In this document: in pieces, positions 1 to 13,000 of the stretch | Position numbering within the stretch: the first letter of the stretch is position 1 | Layout: each line of letters starts with the position of its first letter | Assembly: GCA_019914995.1 (NCBI GenBank) | Contig: CM034126.1 | Location: 7,755,001 to 7,819,000 of the forward strand | Direction: 5' to 3' | Length of the DNA stretch: 64,000 bases | DNA from: Acanthochlamys bracteata | Lineage: Eukaryota; Streptophyta; Magnoliopsida; Pandanales; Velloziaceae | Position numbers and translations under genes: made by a program | Notes under the pieces: generated by a model | Told to the model about the DNA's origin: nothing | Database searches by the model: none | What the model saw: the letters and a program-made list of their open reading frames with translations, nothing else

Positions 1-980
1 GTGGGTCCCAAGATATACTGGGCACCGAGCTGTGATGATATTGTTTGCCGGTGGGTCTCAGAATATACTGGGCACCGAGCTTGTCTGTGGTTTGATATAT
101 ATAAAAATATTACGTATGTATGCTTGTATGATATACCCGATAGCGTGATGTGAGTTGGAGATGTGATCTCACTCAATTGCCTATTTTGTATGATTGTTAC
201 ACTTGATGCATCCGCATACTTCATTACATATATTGCTTGCATGGGTGCACTATATATATGTATATATATTATAGCCTTGAGAGTGTCGCACAACATTGTT
301 TCATATTATCGTATATCTCTGCTAAGAACTGAGTCGGTATGGGACGATTCATGACTTAGTAGAACATGATCTGATCTATAATTGCATCTGCTTCATGTAG
401 ATAGTACTATAATGCCTACTTAATGCATTATCTAAATTGGGCATTCTGCTGTTTTACCTCACTGAGACTGGGCTCACCCTCTTTTCTCTTCTTTGGCCTC
501 CCCAGATAGGTCAGAAACTAGCGGGCGCTGATTAGACTCGATATTGCTGGACCGAGAGCGTAAGGAGGGTACTTCATAAAACTTTTAGCATGTAGTTAGC
601 TCTGTAATCCTCGAAGGACATTGACTTTTCTTGTACTTTATTGTATGTGGTATTGCGATGGTATTTATTTTGGATTGTAATAGGTGTTACGGCTACCTGT
701 AGCCACTAGTGGTATTTTGTTTGTGAAAAATAATTTTTATGCTGTTCGTTTTTTCTTATTTTGAATTTTTGATGATAAGTATAATTATTATTACTTGTAC
801 AGGTTCTCCCTATTAAATTTTTAGGGAAGATTATGTCGAAATTTTTCGAATATTGGCAAGTTAGTTTTATTGAGTTTTGGGTCAGGCTTACTGGATTAGG
901 CCGAGTTTGAGCCTTGTCTAGATTCGGTTTAGTCCAGTGCCAGTTAGGGTCTAGTTTTGGGTCTTGACATTCATACACCA
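1..980 (+). repeat. 3' noncoding remnant of an LTR retrotransposon (gypsy-like)
   Basis: There is no credible coding sequence. The stretch opens with two tandem copies of a unit of about 50 bp (1-31 and 51-81 match closely around the words GGGCACCGAGCT). It continues with a block around 456-585 containing ACCTCACTGAGACTGGGCTC and a purine-rich AAGGAGGGTAC run. Such blocks are typical of the untranslated region between pol and the 3' LTR of plant Ty3/gypsy elements. That assignment rests on sequence style rather than on an encoded domain. The short ORFs here are not gene-like. Confidence 0.4.
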
Positions 981-2059
981 AAACCTACAAGTAAAACAAA
1001 TCTCAATTAGATGTCGTGGTGTTTACCAACAATTGATTCAAATTTAGAAATATAATATAGTGTAATACTTACCGCAAACACATATGGTGCCACTAGACTT
1101 AGCTTTTGTCCCGGGTACACCATTTCTACGTTTGGCCAAGTCATTTCTAAGGGAATCAACTGTATGCTTTCTATTATGTATTATCCACTGATGTCTACTT
1201 TTTTCTTGCAAATTGCAGCACTATAGGAGGTTCTACAATTAGGAAAGCACCTAGAACAAACACTCTAACACAAGATGAACCTTTAGTGCTGTGGTGTGCT
1301 GGTGACACAACACCAAGCATAGACACCTCTGCTGCTTCTTTTCATTATTCCAAATTCCTGATTTGTATTATATTTTCATGTCTTGTGTTGAAATCCTAGT
1401 AACTAAACTTAGTTTGTTAAGTATTACTTGCATTTAAAAGCTACCACAGTTTTGTAATACAGGTTAGTAGCTTCTGTGGTTGTATGAAACTTGTATCAAA
1501 TCTAGGGCTTGGTTAACAGCTCCGTAGTTCAAATTTTGACTTTTTTTATTTACAGATATAGTGCTCATTATTATGTTGCACAAAGATATCCAAAATATTT
1601 GGTTCACCATAATATTTTTAAAACTTTGTATCTGAATGATAACATCTTGATGTACAACCTGGTTTTTAGCATTGTTTTAACAACTATGGTATCGAACTTT
1701 ATTTGCAATGACTGATTGCTCAAAGATTTACATGCTTGATGCAAAATATTGACAGCAATAAAGCAGAATTTTTGTAAGCCAGCAAAGCTGCAACAAATCG
1801 AACTCTTTGACATCATGAATGCATATTGAATATAGAATAATAAAATTTTTATTAGATGAGCAAGTGTACAAGTGCTTATTATGATTCCTCTTGTTTCCCC
1901 GATGCTCTGTGTGCAAACAACTTTTGCCACCGAGCTCATTTAGCTGCAAGAGCTTCTTCATCTAACACTTAGATAGGTCACCAATATGGAATGCCACTTG
2001 AGCTTGTTTCGCAGCCTTCTGCTTGAACATCTCTTCCAATGATTTGCTTAACTAAAAGC
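981..2059. other. Intergenic, nothing recognised
   Basis: A/T-rich sequence without a convincing ORF, RNA gene or repeat edge. The overlapping minus-strand ORFs at 1604-1961 show no motif. Confidence 0.5.
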
Positions 2060-2278
2060 ACAAAAGGATATTTCTGACTTTTTATAAAAATTACTTTTAT
2101 TTACTCATCAGTTATCAAACAAGAATAACTATGTATTCTTCATTACTTTTATTAATATATCCAAATAAGATGAGATTAAATTATTACTCTTACTCTCGTT
2201 TCCACTCTAATAATCTCCTTTTGATTAATCTTACTCTTGTTTTTTCTTATTTATTACTCCTCTGTCCAAACAGACCCT
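2060..2278. mobile_element. Possible Tourist-like MITE (low confidence)
   Basis: The right edge, read on the minus strand, begins GGGTCTGTTTGGACAGAGG, which resembles PIF/Harbinger-Tourist termini. The body is A/T-rich with ATTACTC/GAGTAAT-type inverted words. The left edge is not clear: a related TTATCAAACAAGAATAAC word lies near 2110. No 3-bp TTA/TAA duplication could be fixed. Confidence 0.3.
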
Positions 2279-2281
2279 AGG

Positions 2282-3359
2282 AGTACCTAAGGGAAAGCAA
2301 CAACTTCAAAGTCAATGCCGCTATATTTCTCCTTAGTCACATGCTATGTTCGGTGAAATATAACAAGCTCAGTTTGAGAAAATTTTCAGGAGCACATTTA
2401 TGATCCACACTATGCTACGCAAAACACAAACTAGCGCCCTAAACAATTTGGCATCATTTATCTTTAGAAAATATTTCATCTAGTTCACCCAATTTTCATT
2501 TTTGTTATGTTTTGTAGACGTATATTGTCTTCATCATTCGTGCGGAGTCCGACAATATTGAAAATTATTCAGCACCAAATTTATTATTCTCCATTATATT
2601 GTGAAAGATATCGTACCATGTTTTCTACCTTCAACGTCCTCCTATAGTAGGGCCTATGAATTACTTGATTTGAAATTGGAAGATTGGGCATATCAAGAAC
2701 GATATCCCCAAAAATAAGATGATCTCAACATCTCATTCTTATTTGGCTTTGAGATACTTTATTTCGGATATCTTTATATACTTTCTCCAAATTCTCTATA
2801 GAGTTATCTTAATAATATTTGGCATTTCCTTTTTAGAGCCTCCATGCCTGCAATATTATAGCATATATATTATTAAAAATAAATAACCAACCTAAACATA
2901 TGTTGGAGATAAATCCTCAATAAGGATGAAATGTGATCGTTGCGACCATCTACTCGACCCTATGTGACAGTTTTGTAGGACTAAGCGACTGTACTTGTGC
3001 GAATATTGCACTTATACGCTGTGTGATTGCATGCAGCGATCTATGTGACCATATATATGTGATATTATGTGCGCGATCAGTGTGATCTCTATGACCGATT
3101 CGACTATAAATGATCGGTGCAATTTTGTATGACCTTATTGATGCAAACAAAATGGCAAACCAAACAACAACGCGATAGATATAAGAGAAGACTACTATAG
3201 TCATCTCAAACTACATCATGAAACTATTGCCGTTTCTTCCGAATGGAGATGATACGGATGGATTTTGCTTGTGAGATGACGCATGTAGTAGGAAAGAATA
3301 CTAAGATAGGGTCGAAAAATTATGCCATCTTGACTAAAATCACTATAGAAATTAGAAAA
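2282..3359. other. Intergenic, nothing recognised
   Basis: No gene or repeat family recognised. Around 2930-3130 there is a run of loosely repeated GTGATC/TGTGACC words without clear periodicity. Confidence 0.4.
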
Positions 3360-3999
3360 AATTGTAGCAATTTTGTTGGGGCTCCAAGTTAACCGTTACT
3401 TAGTAGCTTGGTAGGTAGGTTCGAATTAGCAACGTAGGAATTTGGGATGACGCTCAAATAGAAATTCGGCTAGCTAATTTGGAGGCAGATCAGTAAGTCA
3501 CCTAGAGCTAGGCTAAATAAAGCCCTGGCTTGGTGGGTCTAGCAACCTTACAATCCTAAATTGGTTTGAAACTAGAATGTGTACGTCTGTGTATATGTGG
3601 AAGATGCTAACAAGTAAATTATTGACTATTGCAATTCCTATGATCTATAACTGAAAGTAGCTAATCTAAGGAAAAGGAAATAACTTCAACTTTTCTTGAT
3701 GATTAGTACATCTTGTAAGGGGTTATTCATAAGTAGCTACAAGAGTTCCTTTCCTAGTAGAACTCTAGCTACTTTATACTATCTAAGGAATTCAACTCCT
3801 ACTAGAATCCGCCTAACAAATTAAATTAGCTGATAAAGTCCTATAAGAACTCAACTATATCTAGGGCACCTAGAGTGCCTAATTCCTACCCAAGTCCTAT
3901 CAGGACACCACTACCTCTAAGGCATCTAGTGGTTGCATCCGGACATGGTGTGCACCTAGTTAAGAGATGTCGAGTTCTCTATGGTCTTCCCATGTGGGT
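3360..3999 (-). repeat. Probable 3' LTR/UTR of the adjacent gypsy element
   Basis: This lies directly downstream, on the minus strand, of the gypsy integrase C-terminal coding remnant. It has no coding capacity. It contains short repeated words such as CAAGAGTTCCTTTCCTAGTAG and CTAGGGCACCTAGAGTGCC. The LTR assignment comes from position only; no second LTR or target duplication was found. Confidence 0.3.
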
Positions 4000-6720
4000 G
4001 TCCTGTTGAAGTGTATCATTCCCCTACCCTTGTTGGTCGGACTCGTCCTCCAGTCGAGGCAAGAGAAGCTTGGAAGCATCAGGTGCAATCAGCGAGGAGT
4101 TTGTAGGTATTAGGCATGCATCCTTAAGTTTGGAAACATTGATGACAAGGTGGATGTGGGTGTTAGCTGGTAGGTCTAGCTTGCATGCTATTGGACCGAC
4201 TGCTTCCAAGATCTTGAAGGGACCAAGCGCTGCCGAAGCTTAGCATTGCTGCATTCAGGCATCGAGTATTGGCGTATTAGTTGTAGTTTCAAGAACACAC
4301 GGTTGCCAAGTTGATAATGCTTGTCGCTTCGGTGCTTGTCGGCCGTTTGCTTCATCTATTTCGCACCATAAAAAGATGAAAACGCAACTCTCCTAGGATC
4401 TCATCCTGATGTTGTAGTTATCACCCATACTGTACAAACGAAGTGGTCCCGAGGAGAATGATACTAATAGAGGGGCAGGTAGCCGTAAACAGCTTTGAAA
4501 GGAGAGTGGTTGGTAGAAGAATACGCGCTAGTGCTGTAAGAAAATTCCACCCAGTGTAGGTAGTTCACCACTTCTTCGGTCAATCTCTATAAAGCATAGC
4601 AAGTAAGCCTCAAGCCTGCGATTCATAACCTTCGTTTGCCCATCCGTATATCGATGATAGGCAGAACTAAAATGCAGTGAAGTGCTTTGTAGACGGTGTA
4701 AAATAATAAATGCTGGACATCCATGGAGTCGAATGATCTCTTTAGCAAATACATCAGCTACCGTTGCTGCTGTATATGGATGTCGCAAAGGTAGAAAGTG
4801 AACATATTTGGAGAGACGGTCAACCACCACTAAGATCACGTCTTTGCCATTGAGAGGGGAAGGTCATCAATAAAATCCAGTGAAATATCCATCCAAATTT
4901 TATCAGGAATTGATAGTGGCCGCAATATCCCAAATAGCCTTAAAGGAATTGGATCTTAATGGTTCTTCCATTTGCTCTAGAGATTCTATCTCTTATAAAA
5001 GAAATATACATTCAAAGTATCTAGTGTGCTCTCTAGACTGTTGTAGGGCTCGTTAATTGACATATCTATTACCTCGACAGCTGACACTGACCTTCTAGTA
5101 GGGATAATAAGACCTTAACACTTGATTATTTCTGGACGCGAGACGTGCCTAGCTACCTATAAGAGTTCTGTGTAATTAGTTGCCTCTTGCTGAGCTTTTT
5201 TCTCTCCTTAATTCTTTCTAGCAATTCATTCTTATTAGGAATAAGGAATACACAGAACTCCTAGACAAGGTACACACAATAAGGCCTTGACATTTAGTTA
5301 TTTCTGGACGCGAGATGTCCTTAGCAGCCTGTAAGAGTTCCATGTAATTAGATGCCTCTTGCTGAGCTTTTTCAGGTCATCCTAGAAGGAAAGCGTTAAA
5401 GTTGTGAAAGCTGCCAAGGAAGCCTCATTGCATCTTGACAGAGCGTCTACAACTGGATTGAGTTTTCTGCCCTATACTCATCGTATCCCAACAACCTAAC
5501 TAACCATTTCAGCTGGGCTGGAAATGATAGCAAGAATTTACTACTGAAATGATAAGTTTTTATGGCAAAATGATTACCTAACAAGTATGGGCGCCAACGT
5601 TGAATGGCAAGCACTAAGCCATTAACTCCTTCTCGTACGTTGACATAGCAGCGACTGTTGCGGCAAGGGGTTTGCTAAAATAAGCAATTAGACGGTCTTC
5701 TTGTGTCAGGACAACACCTATTGGTCGATGCATCGGTTTCTACTATAAAGGAAAGTGAAAAATTAGGCACAGCAAGAACATGCGTTCATGTCATTGCTAA
5801 TTTGGGGAGATTGAATGCATTATTGGCTTCTACAGTCCAAGTGAAGCTGTCTTTTTTAAGAAGGGCAGTTAGCAGGGTATCAAGTATACCATAGTCTCAC
5901 AAATCGCCTTTAGTAGTTTGTCAATCCAAGGCATCCTTGTAAAGCTGTGACCGAGGAGGGCAGTGGCCATTGCAACATTGCTTGAATCTTAGACGGGTCA
6001 GCTACTATTTTTTCTAGGGAAACAACATTCCCAAGTATTCTAGACTAAGGCAGCCGAATTGGCATTTGGCCTCGTTAGCAAACATACATGCTGATTTAAA
6101 AGCAAAGAAAACTGATTCCGGATGAACCAAATGCTCCTGCCAAGTAGAACAGTAAATTAAAATGTCATAAAAAACTCAAGGCATAGGAAGGGCCAGAATA
6201 AGTCATTCATCAATTATTAAAAGGTTGTTGGTGCATGAGTTAAGCCAAATAGAATTATCAAAAGTTCGTGATGACCATCGTGAGTTCGGAAAGCAGTCTT
6301 ATGTACAGATATGATGATAATCTGATTTTAAACGTAGTTGGGAAAATAACGTGCGCCATGTAACTCATCCAAAAGTTCATCGATCATTGGAATTGGGAAC
6401 TTGTCTTTAATGGTGATGCCATTCAATGACCGATAGTCGATGCAAAATCGCCAAGAGACATATTTCTATTTAACCAATTAGATAAGTGAAGAAAACACGG
6501 AAGCACTAGGATGAATAATACCTTGAGATAATATTTCTTTGACTGTGTATTGAATTTCTTCCTTTTGTGCATGCGCGTATCAATATCGACAAATGTTAGC
6601 CGGAGCAGCACCAGGTAGTAAGGGAATTTCATGATCATGTGATCGTTTTGGTGGAAGTCCAAATTGGCTGGAATATAGAATATTGCTTAGCTAGAAGTGC
6701 ATGTAGATCAGCTAGCATAT
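4000..6720 (-). pseudogene. Ty3/gypsy pol remnant (RT, RNase H, integrase)
   Basis: Read on the minus strand from high to low coordinate, the domains are in normal gypsy pol order. Reverse transcriptase lies near 6420-6455 with [11 protein letters not shown], followed by the conserved [11 protein letters not shown]-type region. RNase H is near 5620-5690 with IAYFSKPLAATVAAMSTYEKEL. The integrase core is at 4528-4839 with VDRLSKYVHFLPLRHPY and a degraded downstream NGQ-like region (DGQTKVMNR). The integrase C-terminal region is at 4024-4209 with KLDLPANTHIHLVINVSKLK. Reading frames are interrupted many times by stops and frameshifts, so the product cannot be made. Gag and protease were not found. 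RNase H, integrase and RT would copy and insert the element; here all are dead. The order RT-RNase H-integrase separates it from copia elements. Confidence 0.85.
5118..5371 (-). repeat. Tandem segmental duplication inside gypsy pol remnant
   Basis: About 82 bp at 5118-5201 recur at 5291-5371 with modest divergence. Both contain ATTTCTGGACGCGAGA and TGCCTCTTGCTGAGCTTTTT. The intervening 90 bp has no obvious match. In the pol frame on the minus strand the unit reads KAQQEASNYMELLQAAKD-like residues, in the RNase H-to-integrase linker. Confidence 0.75.
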
Positions 6721-7439
6721 TATCAACCGAGTTGCTATTGTCGTTAGATTCTACATGAGTCGCTTGACATGAACTCTATGCTGAATAGAAGCAAATATTG
6801 TAGAATAGACTTGAGCTTACAACGAGTTTCTCTTTCAATTTTTGTGATTCTCTCTTGCTTTCTTCGTTGAGTTATTCTTTGTGTATTAGGAGCGATCTGA
6901 GTCTTTTAACTAAGTGATTACATTGTAGTAGTCTTATAAAAATTTTGCAATCCGAAACCTGTGGGTTCTTAGAATTTTAGATAGGTTATCTGAATTGTCC
7001 AAAAAAATCTTAGCTAAAGCTTATGGGGGTTGTATTCCTATGAGGGCTAGAGAGCATAGGAGGTCCGGTTGAGTTGTTCTTACGTGGTAACTCAAAGTTA
7101 TGGTAGAGGTGTTTGACGAAGCATCAGGTCTTGGTTATATTGCTGGCGAACGATAGTGATTCACTTATAGTCTTATAAGTGCAGGGTAATAAGCAAGGTT
7201 GAACTTGTCGAACTATGTAAAAGTTATTATGCCTCTTATGATTGATTGTTCTATATCGATATATTATACTAACGTTCTTATTGTGCAGACATAGTAGATA
7301 ATATAATTGATCGTTTAAAACTGCTTTGTAGTGAAAATTTTTGAGTTATCATTTTGAAATCTCTTAAGCTTAATTCACCCCACTTTTAAGCTGTATTATG
7401 TAAGATTCTTTTTGGGGACGTTTGAAAGTAATTTTAAAA
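6721..7439 (+). repeat. Copia-type LTR-like remnant (tentative)
   Basis: No ORF. The stretch resembles the 3' part of a copia LTR: pyrimidine-rich TTCTCTCTTGCTTTCTTCG, then GTTATTCTTTGTGTATTAGG, and near its end CTTAATTCACCCCACTTTT, the reverse of the GGGGTGAATT word common in plant copia LTRs. The call rests on this resemblance only; no primer-binding site or partner LTR was found. Confidence 0.3.
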
Positions 7440-7662
7440 TAGAGTTTTTTTAAATAAAAAATATTTTTATATTTTTAAAAATGAATTTTATTATTTTATT
7501 TTTAAAAAATAATAAAATATATAATAAAAAATTTTTATTACGTAAAATTTTTTTATATTTTTTAATTTTTAAATAAATTTTTATATATTTAAAAATATAT
7601 ATTGAAAAATATAAAATAAAAAAATAAAAAATTATTTTTTTAATAAAATAAGCCGAACGCAT
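7440..7662. repeat. Extremely A/T-rich low-complexity block, partly self-complementary
   Basis: The sequence is almost wholly A and T, with runs such as AAAAATATTTTTATATTTTT that can pair with the adjacent TTTTAAAAAATAATAAAATA runs. It may be a decayed MITE. The 70-residue minus ORF here is low-complexity Phe/Ile/Lys and not a gene. Confidence 0.6.
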
Positions 7663-7859
7663 AAATTTGAGAACTTTGTAGCATGAGGTGACGAGATGGG
7701 AGTTTGTGCCTTAGACAAAGACGAGCGAAAAGTAGCTTGGAGCGGAGGAAGCGAAAGTTTAGAAAATTTGAGTTGAAGATATTTCAACTCTTTGGTAAAA
7801 AATTAACCAGAGAAATAATTTTGAAGAAGTGGCGTAGGAAAATAAATTTGAGTTTCGTA

Positions 7860-8137
7860 TGTCTTATTAATCAAATAACCCAGGATTCTCCGCCTTTCAA
7901 GCGGGTTTACACTCTTTTTACCCGAGTCAGCCTCACGACTCTGCAACGCTTCTCAACGCCATCTCCCTTTCTTCCTTATCTACCCTTCAAATTTCACTCC
8001 TTCCATTACTTCTTCCCCTTATCTACCCTTCAAATTTAACTCCCATTATCTCGTGTTTCCAGATCCTTCCAGATAGCTGAGGTCCGTCTTCAGGGATTCT
8101 TTGATTCAGGTTTGGAGGTGGAGCCGCACCGTTGACC
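7860..8137 (+). promoter_or_regulatory. 5' leader / proximal promoter region of CLC-d gene
   Basis: This is a CT-rich, relatively GC-rich stretch immediately before the CLC-d start codon, unlike the A/T-rich DNA upstream, and is typical of a plant 5' UTR. It contains an exact 21-bp direct repeat (7974-7994 and 8017-8037) built on TTATCTACCCTTCAAATTT. The initiator context is ACC-ATG-CT. The transcription start cannot be fixed from sequence. Confidence 0.55.
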
Positions 8138-10065
8138 ATGCTCTCCAACCATTTCCAGAACGGGATCGAGACGGCGAAGTTGGTCTGGTCCCGGCTACCT
8201 AGCGCTGAAGATGCTGAAGTTGGGGAGGAATTCGCTTGCCGGATCAACAACGGGGCTGGTGCCGAGAGCCTTGACTACGAGGTCATTGAGAATTATGCCT
8301 ATAAAGAAGAACAGGTCCAGTGCTGATTTTGTTTATGGTGATATTGCTTGGTAATTTGTGGTTGATTGCGTTTGGTATGTGAAATGAAGTTTTAATTGTG
8401 GGGTTCCACAACAGGCGCAGAGAGGGAAACTGTACATATGTTACTATGCCATGCTGAAATGGTTGTTCTCGTTGCTTATTGGCATTGGTAACATACTAAT
8501 CTTTATTCATTCTGATTGGTAGTTCTTTTGCCTAAGTTTTATTCTTGAATTTGTTTGTTTGCTGTAATGTGCATTATGCATAATAAGAGTATCAGAACTG
8601 CTAGTCTAGAAATTAGTCAGGTTCCCTTTTTTACAGTGAAAATGGTCACATCTTCAGATTTTTTACAGGAATGAAATTCAAGCATGAACTTAGTTTCTAT
8701 GGTGTGCTGCTTAATGACCTGCTAATGTTTCTATAAAAAAGAGACGCAGAAATATGTCAAGTATCTGTCTAATTCTAACTGAAGGTCTGCATCAGAATTA
8801 AATTTGTGAATTTACACTAAGTTTAACATACATGTATTGGGCTTTCAATTGCTTTTTGAGGTATCTTGTCATACTTGTACGTCTCAAGTTTATTACGTCC
8901 TATAGATTGAACTATATTCTTCAAATTGCACAGTGACTGCAATTTTTGCCTTCAGGTACAGCAATGGCTGCAGTTTTCATTAACCTTGCCATTGAAAACT
9001 TGTCTGGCTTGAAGTATACGTCTACTTTCTCTATAATAAAACACTCGTACTTTCTGGGTTTCTTGGTCTATGCCATTTTCAACTTGGCTTTAGTTTTCTC
9101 ATCTGTGTATATTGTCACGCAATTTGCGCCAGCAGCTGCTGGTTCTGGTATCCCAGAAATTAAAGGTTACTTGAATGGTGAGTTGTTGTTTGCACTTGCG
9201 CAGCATAGAGGATAAATTGGGCTTCAATGCTACTATCTCGCCGAGTCTTTTCTTTTTTATTTAGCAACCCTTTTCTTAGTCACCAATGACATGCAGGAGT
9301 TGATGCGCACGGGATTCTTCTTTTCCGAACATTAGTTGGAAAGGTTTTGTATAATGCAGCTGAAGCAGTTACCTTGTTTCTATTTCAAGTTTTCCCCAAC
9401 ATCATTTTTTGTACATGTTAGCAGATTTTTGGAAGCATTGGATCAGTTGGAGGTGGGCTAGCCCTAGGGAAAGAAGGTCCTTTGGTCCATACTGGTGCTT
9501 GTATTGCTTCCTTACTAGGACAGGTACACCTATCCTATTAGAAATCTACGACTCACAATTACATGCCTAACTAGGGAAAATTTTTTAATGTGATTTTGGC
9601 GGTCTTGCATTCTATGCTAGTTTACCTACCTATGCATAACTCATACAATTATCTTGCCAATGAGGGTTTATGCTTTCTTTTATTTCCAGTGACATAATTT
9701 ATGCATTTGGACAACTTATTGGAGGTTTATGCTAGCTGAGTCTAAAGAATATCACAACTTCCTGTTGTTTTACGGCTTATGCTTTTAGTCTATTTTTCAC
9801 TTCGGAGTACTTGATTCAAATCAAGTTTCACATCATCCTTTTGCTTATTGTTGTTATTATTTTTTCTCTGCATGAATGTGTACAAATTCTCTTCTTCATA
9901 TCACTTTGCCTTCTACCATGCTACTCCTCGATTTTGTCTAGACTAATTCATGTTCAGTTCTGCTAAGTAAGTTCGATTGTAAATTTTCAGGGTGGATCCA
10001 CAAAGTACCACTTGAATTCTAGGTGGCTTCGTGTTTTTGAGAGCGATAAAGACCGTCGGGATCTT
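8138..10065 (+). CDS. CLC-D: CLC-d exons 1-6 (N-terminus to first pore motifs)
   Basis: Exon 1 (59 codons) starts at the ATG at 8138, giving [11 protein letters not shown], the conserved CLC-d N-terminus; the preceding TTG at 8132 is not used. It ends in NYAYKEEQ. Exons 2-3 encode the first membrane helices and the selectivity motif [13 protein letters not shown]. Exon 4 is only 47 nt ([14 protein letters not shown]). Exon 5 carries [16 protein letters not shown] with the gating glutamate. Exon 6 ends at residue 231 in DKDRRDL. Introns 1-5 are 93-468 nt, a normal plant size, in sharp contrast to intron 6. Splice sites were chosen by GT-AG plus continuity with the known CLC-d protein family. 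Confidence 0.95.
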
Positions 10066-13000
10066 GTAAGTTGATTTCTCTTCAGTTAATCACTGAGTTT
10101 TAGGTATTTCAAAGTGGATTTATGATTGCTAACATGTTCCTGATCTTTTAATTTAAAAATTATTACTTGTCCGAATGAGGCCTGATTCCTAGTGAATTTA
10201 CCTGTAAACATGTGCGAATGCTAGTAGCTACGCATGATTGCGACATGCATATTACTTTTAATAACTAGTTCAGTAGGTCGTTTTTTTGTAAGTGTTTGCC
10301 GTAATGAAGCTCGCAATGTAAGAACTAACGTATACATTCTAGCAAGGATGATATATCCGTGGATATTTTCTTGAGTGACGATGGATTTTATTTTTTGTTA
10401 TAACTCATGGGTCCACTTTTTTTAGTACTATATTAGATCTTGATTAAAAGTTGGAAAATAATACCTTACTTAGGAGCCTTTTAAAATAGTTCTTCAGACA
10501 CATGTTGCGCCAAAGACTCATGGACATTTAACTCACCTAGATTTATATTGAAGTTAATAAGCCACTTAGCAAGATACAAGAAACTTTTAGACTTATATTT
10601 ATCATGAAGTTATATAGTTAGGAATTGGTTGTTTTATGCTTTCCGGTTCCCTGAGAACTCAACCTACAGTGTGCTCTTTGTAGTTGTCAAGTATCAAGTT
10701 TGATAATGTGGTCATGACAGGCTATAACATGCTAAGCATTTACATTAGGTGCTGAAACAATTTAGTATATATAATATCTATTTTTTTTTTTGTCTTGAGA
10801 TAACTGACACTACCTGTTGCTTAAACACTCAACCTCTCCTTTGGACAAGGGATACCCTTTTATTCAATCACACAATTTTTGCATGCCACAGTAAAACATG
10901 AAGGTAGTAAGAGAGTATGCCACAGTAAAACACGACTCTAGTCCCCACCTGGCTACCTAGCTGTTTGGCTCAATCCAACCCTACCCTAAAATGAGCCACA
11001 TTTGTCAGGCCTAAGATAAGATCGTTGGGTTGCTTGTAACCAAATGGAGTCACTCGTATTTAAACTAGATCCTAACATCATTCTACAGCAAACACTAATA
11101 GAAGTTGATAACCTCATTCTTCAAGCATATTACAAAGTAAGCAATAAATATAATCATCACATCAAGTAATTTCATAATATAGAACAATTAACAAATGTTC
11201 TTAACAGTTTTTCTGGAATAACTTATTGAAGCAAACATAAACCTCTTGAAGTGAACAAAAGAACATGAGAAGAGATGCGCTCTTAGCAAATAAACCATGG
11301 AAAGAAAACAAAGTATTCTAGACACAAATACTTTAAACCAAACATATTTAGAAAATTTGAATACAAGAAAATTTTCCTAACAGAAAGATAATCATTGCCT
11401 TGAATCATACTAACTAAAGCTGAATCTAGTGATTCTCTATTGGGTATCTACTCTACATGCACTCATCATGCAACCTTGATTTGGATTAAGCACCCAGCAA
11501 CATTCATGATGAAGGCACGTGGTAGGTTAATATGCATACACAAGCAATAAAATTAATATTGTGAAACAAGGGAGTTTAACTAGTTAATTATAGACATAGC
11601 TATTTGAGATAGTTCCAAATCCTTAAGATTCTCCCCATCATTTGTCCAAAATAACCAGTCTCTTTTGCAAACTATAGTTTTTACATTTTCCAAAGCTAGA
11701 GCTAAATGAAAATCATCCAGTACGACATCCCCATTCTAAATAGGACTTTGAGGAAACAATCCAACCTAAATACATTAATGCATAAGATGCCATGTATAAG
11801 TATTGTTGTTTTGATGAAATGTACCAGGGAAGAGAGCAGCACATGTATAGAGGAAAACGTAATTGGCTAATACATTAGGATCTATCTTCATAAGCATAGG
11901 AAATCGGAACTCATTAGGATGTCAACATTTAATTATGTCAATAAGTTGCTTTCTATCTGGCAAGCTTCCTCTAAAGTACAAATCCAACTATGACTTTTTA
12001 CCTTAAGTGGAAGAACAAGAGCCCACCACAATCCTACATTATATATAATATCAAGGTAGCTACTTAGATAAAATGAAATTTGGAAAGCTAAGAATACAAA
12101 TGTAAGACAAGGATACGTGTATTAATCATATTTACAATCACAACTAGTTGATGTGATATAACTTTAGCAAATAGGAGTATTTTCATCCAAACATGTTCTT
12201 CTCTTTGTTCATCTTATTACTTTTGGTATGAGCACTATTTTCATCTTCAAACCATCTGGAACAATTATGCTCAAGACATGCGCATCAAAATTTTTCATCA
12301 AAAAAACACAAATCCACATGGCAAAACCTTTTTCGAATTAACTTATCTCTATAAATATCAACCATGACATCATTAGAAGTGATGTTGTCAACAATAATGG
12401 TGAATAACTATTTTTTCATGTTTTATTCAATTAAATTCTAGATAAAGCATCCTCACAGTGTGTGTGAGGTGGAGACTTCTCTTTGAGCATGGTAAAGTCT
12501 CCACTCCTTTTTACTATAATGGCATGTACCCTTTCGTAGTAATTGATTTTCATAGTTCTCGTTATGGAGATTTGAGAAGTCACTGATCGTAGCATCTTTG
12601 TTAAAGGGGCCTTCTCTTTGAGATACAATTTGAATACATTCGCTTTTATTGTGTTACGAGTGACACCCTTTCGTGCTCAACTTGAAAAGAGATTGTTGTT
12701 AAACTATAGATCTTGCTAGAATATCATGAACTCATAAAAGGATTCATGTGTTTCATCACTAGCTGTTTCTTCTCCATAACTAATTTTATCACAAGATAAT
12801 ACATTCCTTTGAGATTTGTAGTTCCGTAAGTTCGTCTAACCAAATAACTTGTAGGACATGATTTACATGTTGGCTTTTTTTCTTTCATCACCCTCTTTTA
12901 TAATATGAAAATTTTGATACCACATAATTTGTATGCAAACTTTAATCCTTATAAAATTTTGAAACTTATGTTCACCAATAAGTACACTCCGTAACGAACA

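Noticed and set aside
7704-8039. 111-residue + strand ORF upstream of CLC-d
   Set aside because: Basic, low-information sequence with no motif, running into the probable leader of CLC-d; no splice or start context suggesting a gene.
8132-8137. TTG at 8132 as an alternative CLC-d start
   Set aside because: The ATG at 8138 gives the conserved MLSNH N-terminus of CLC-d; non-ATG initiation is not needed.
8023-8250. 75-residue minus-strand ORF
   Set aside because: Antisense shadow of CLC-d exon 1.
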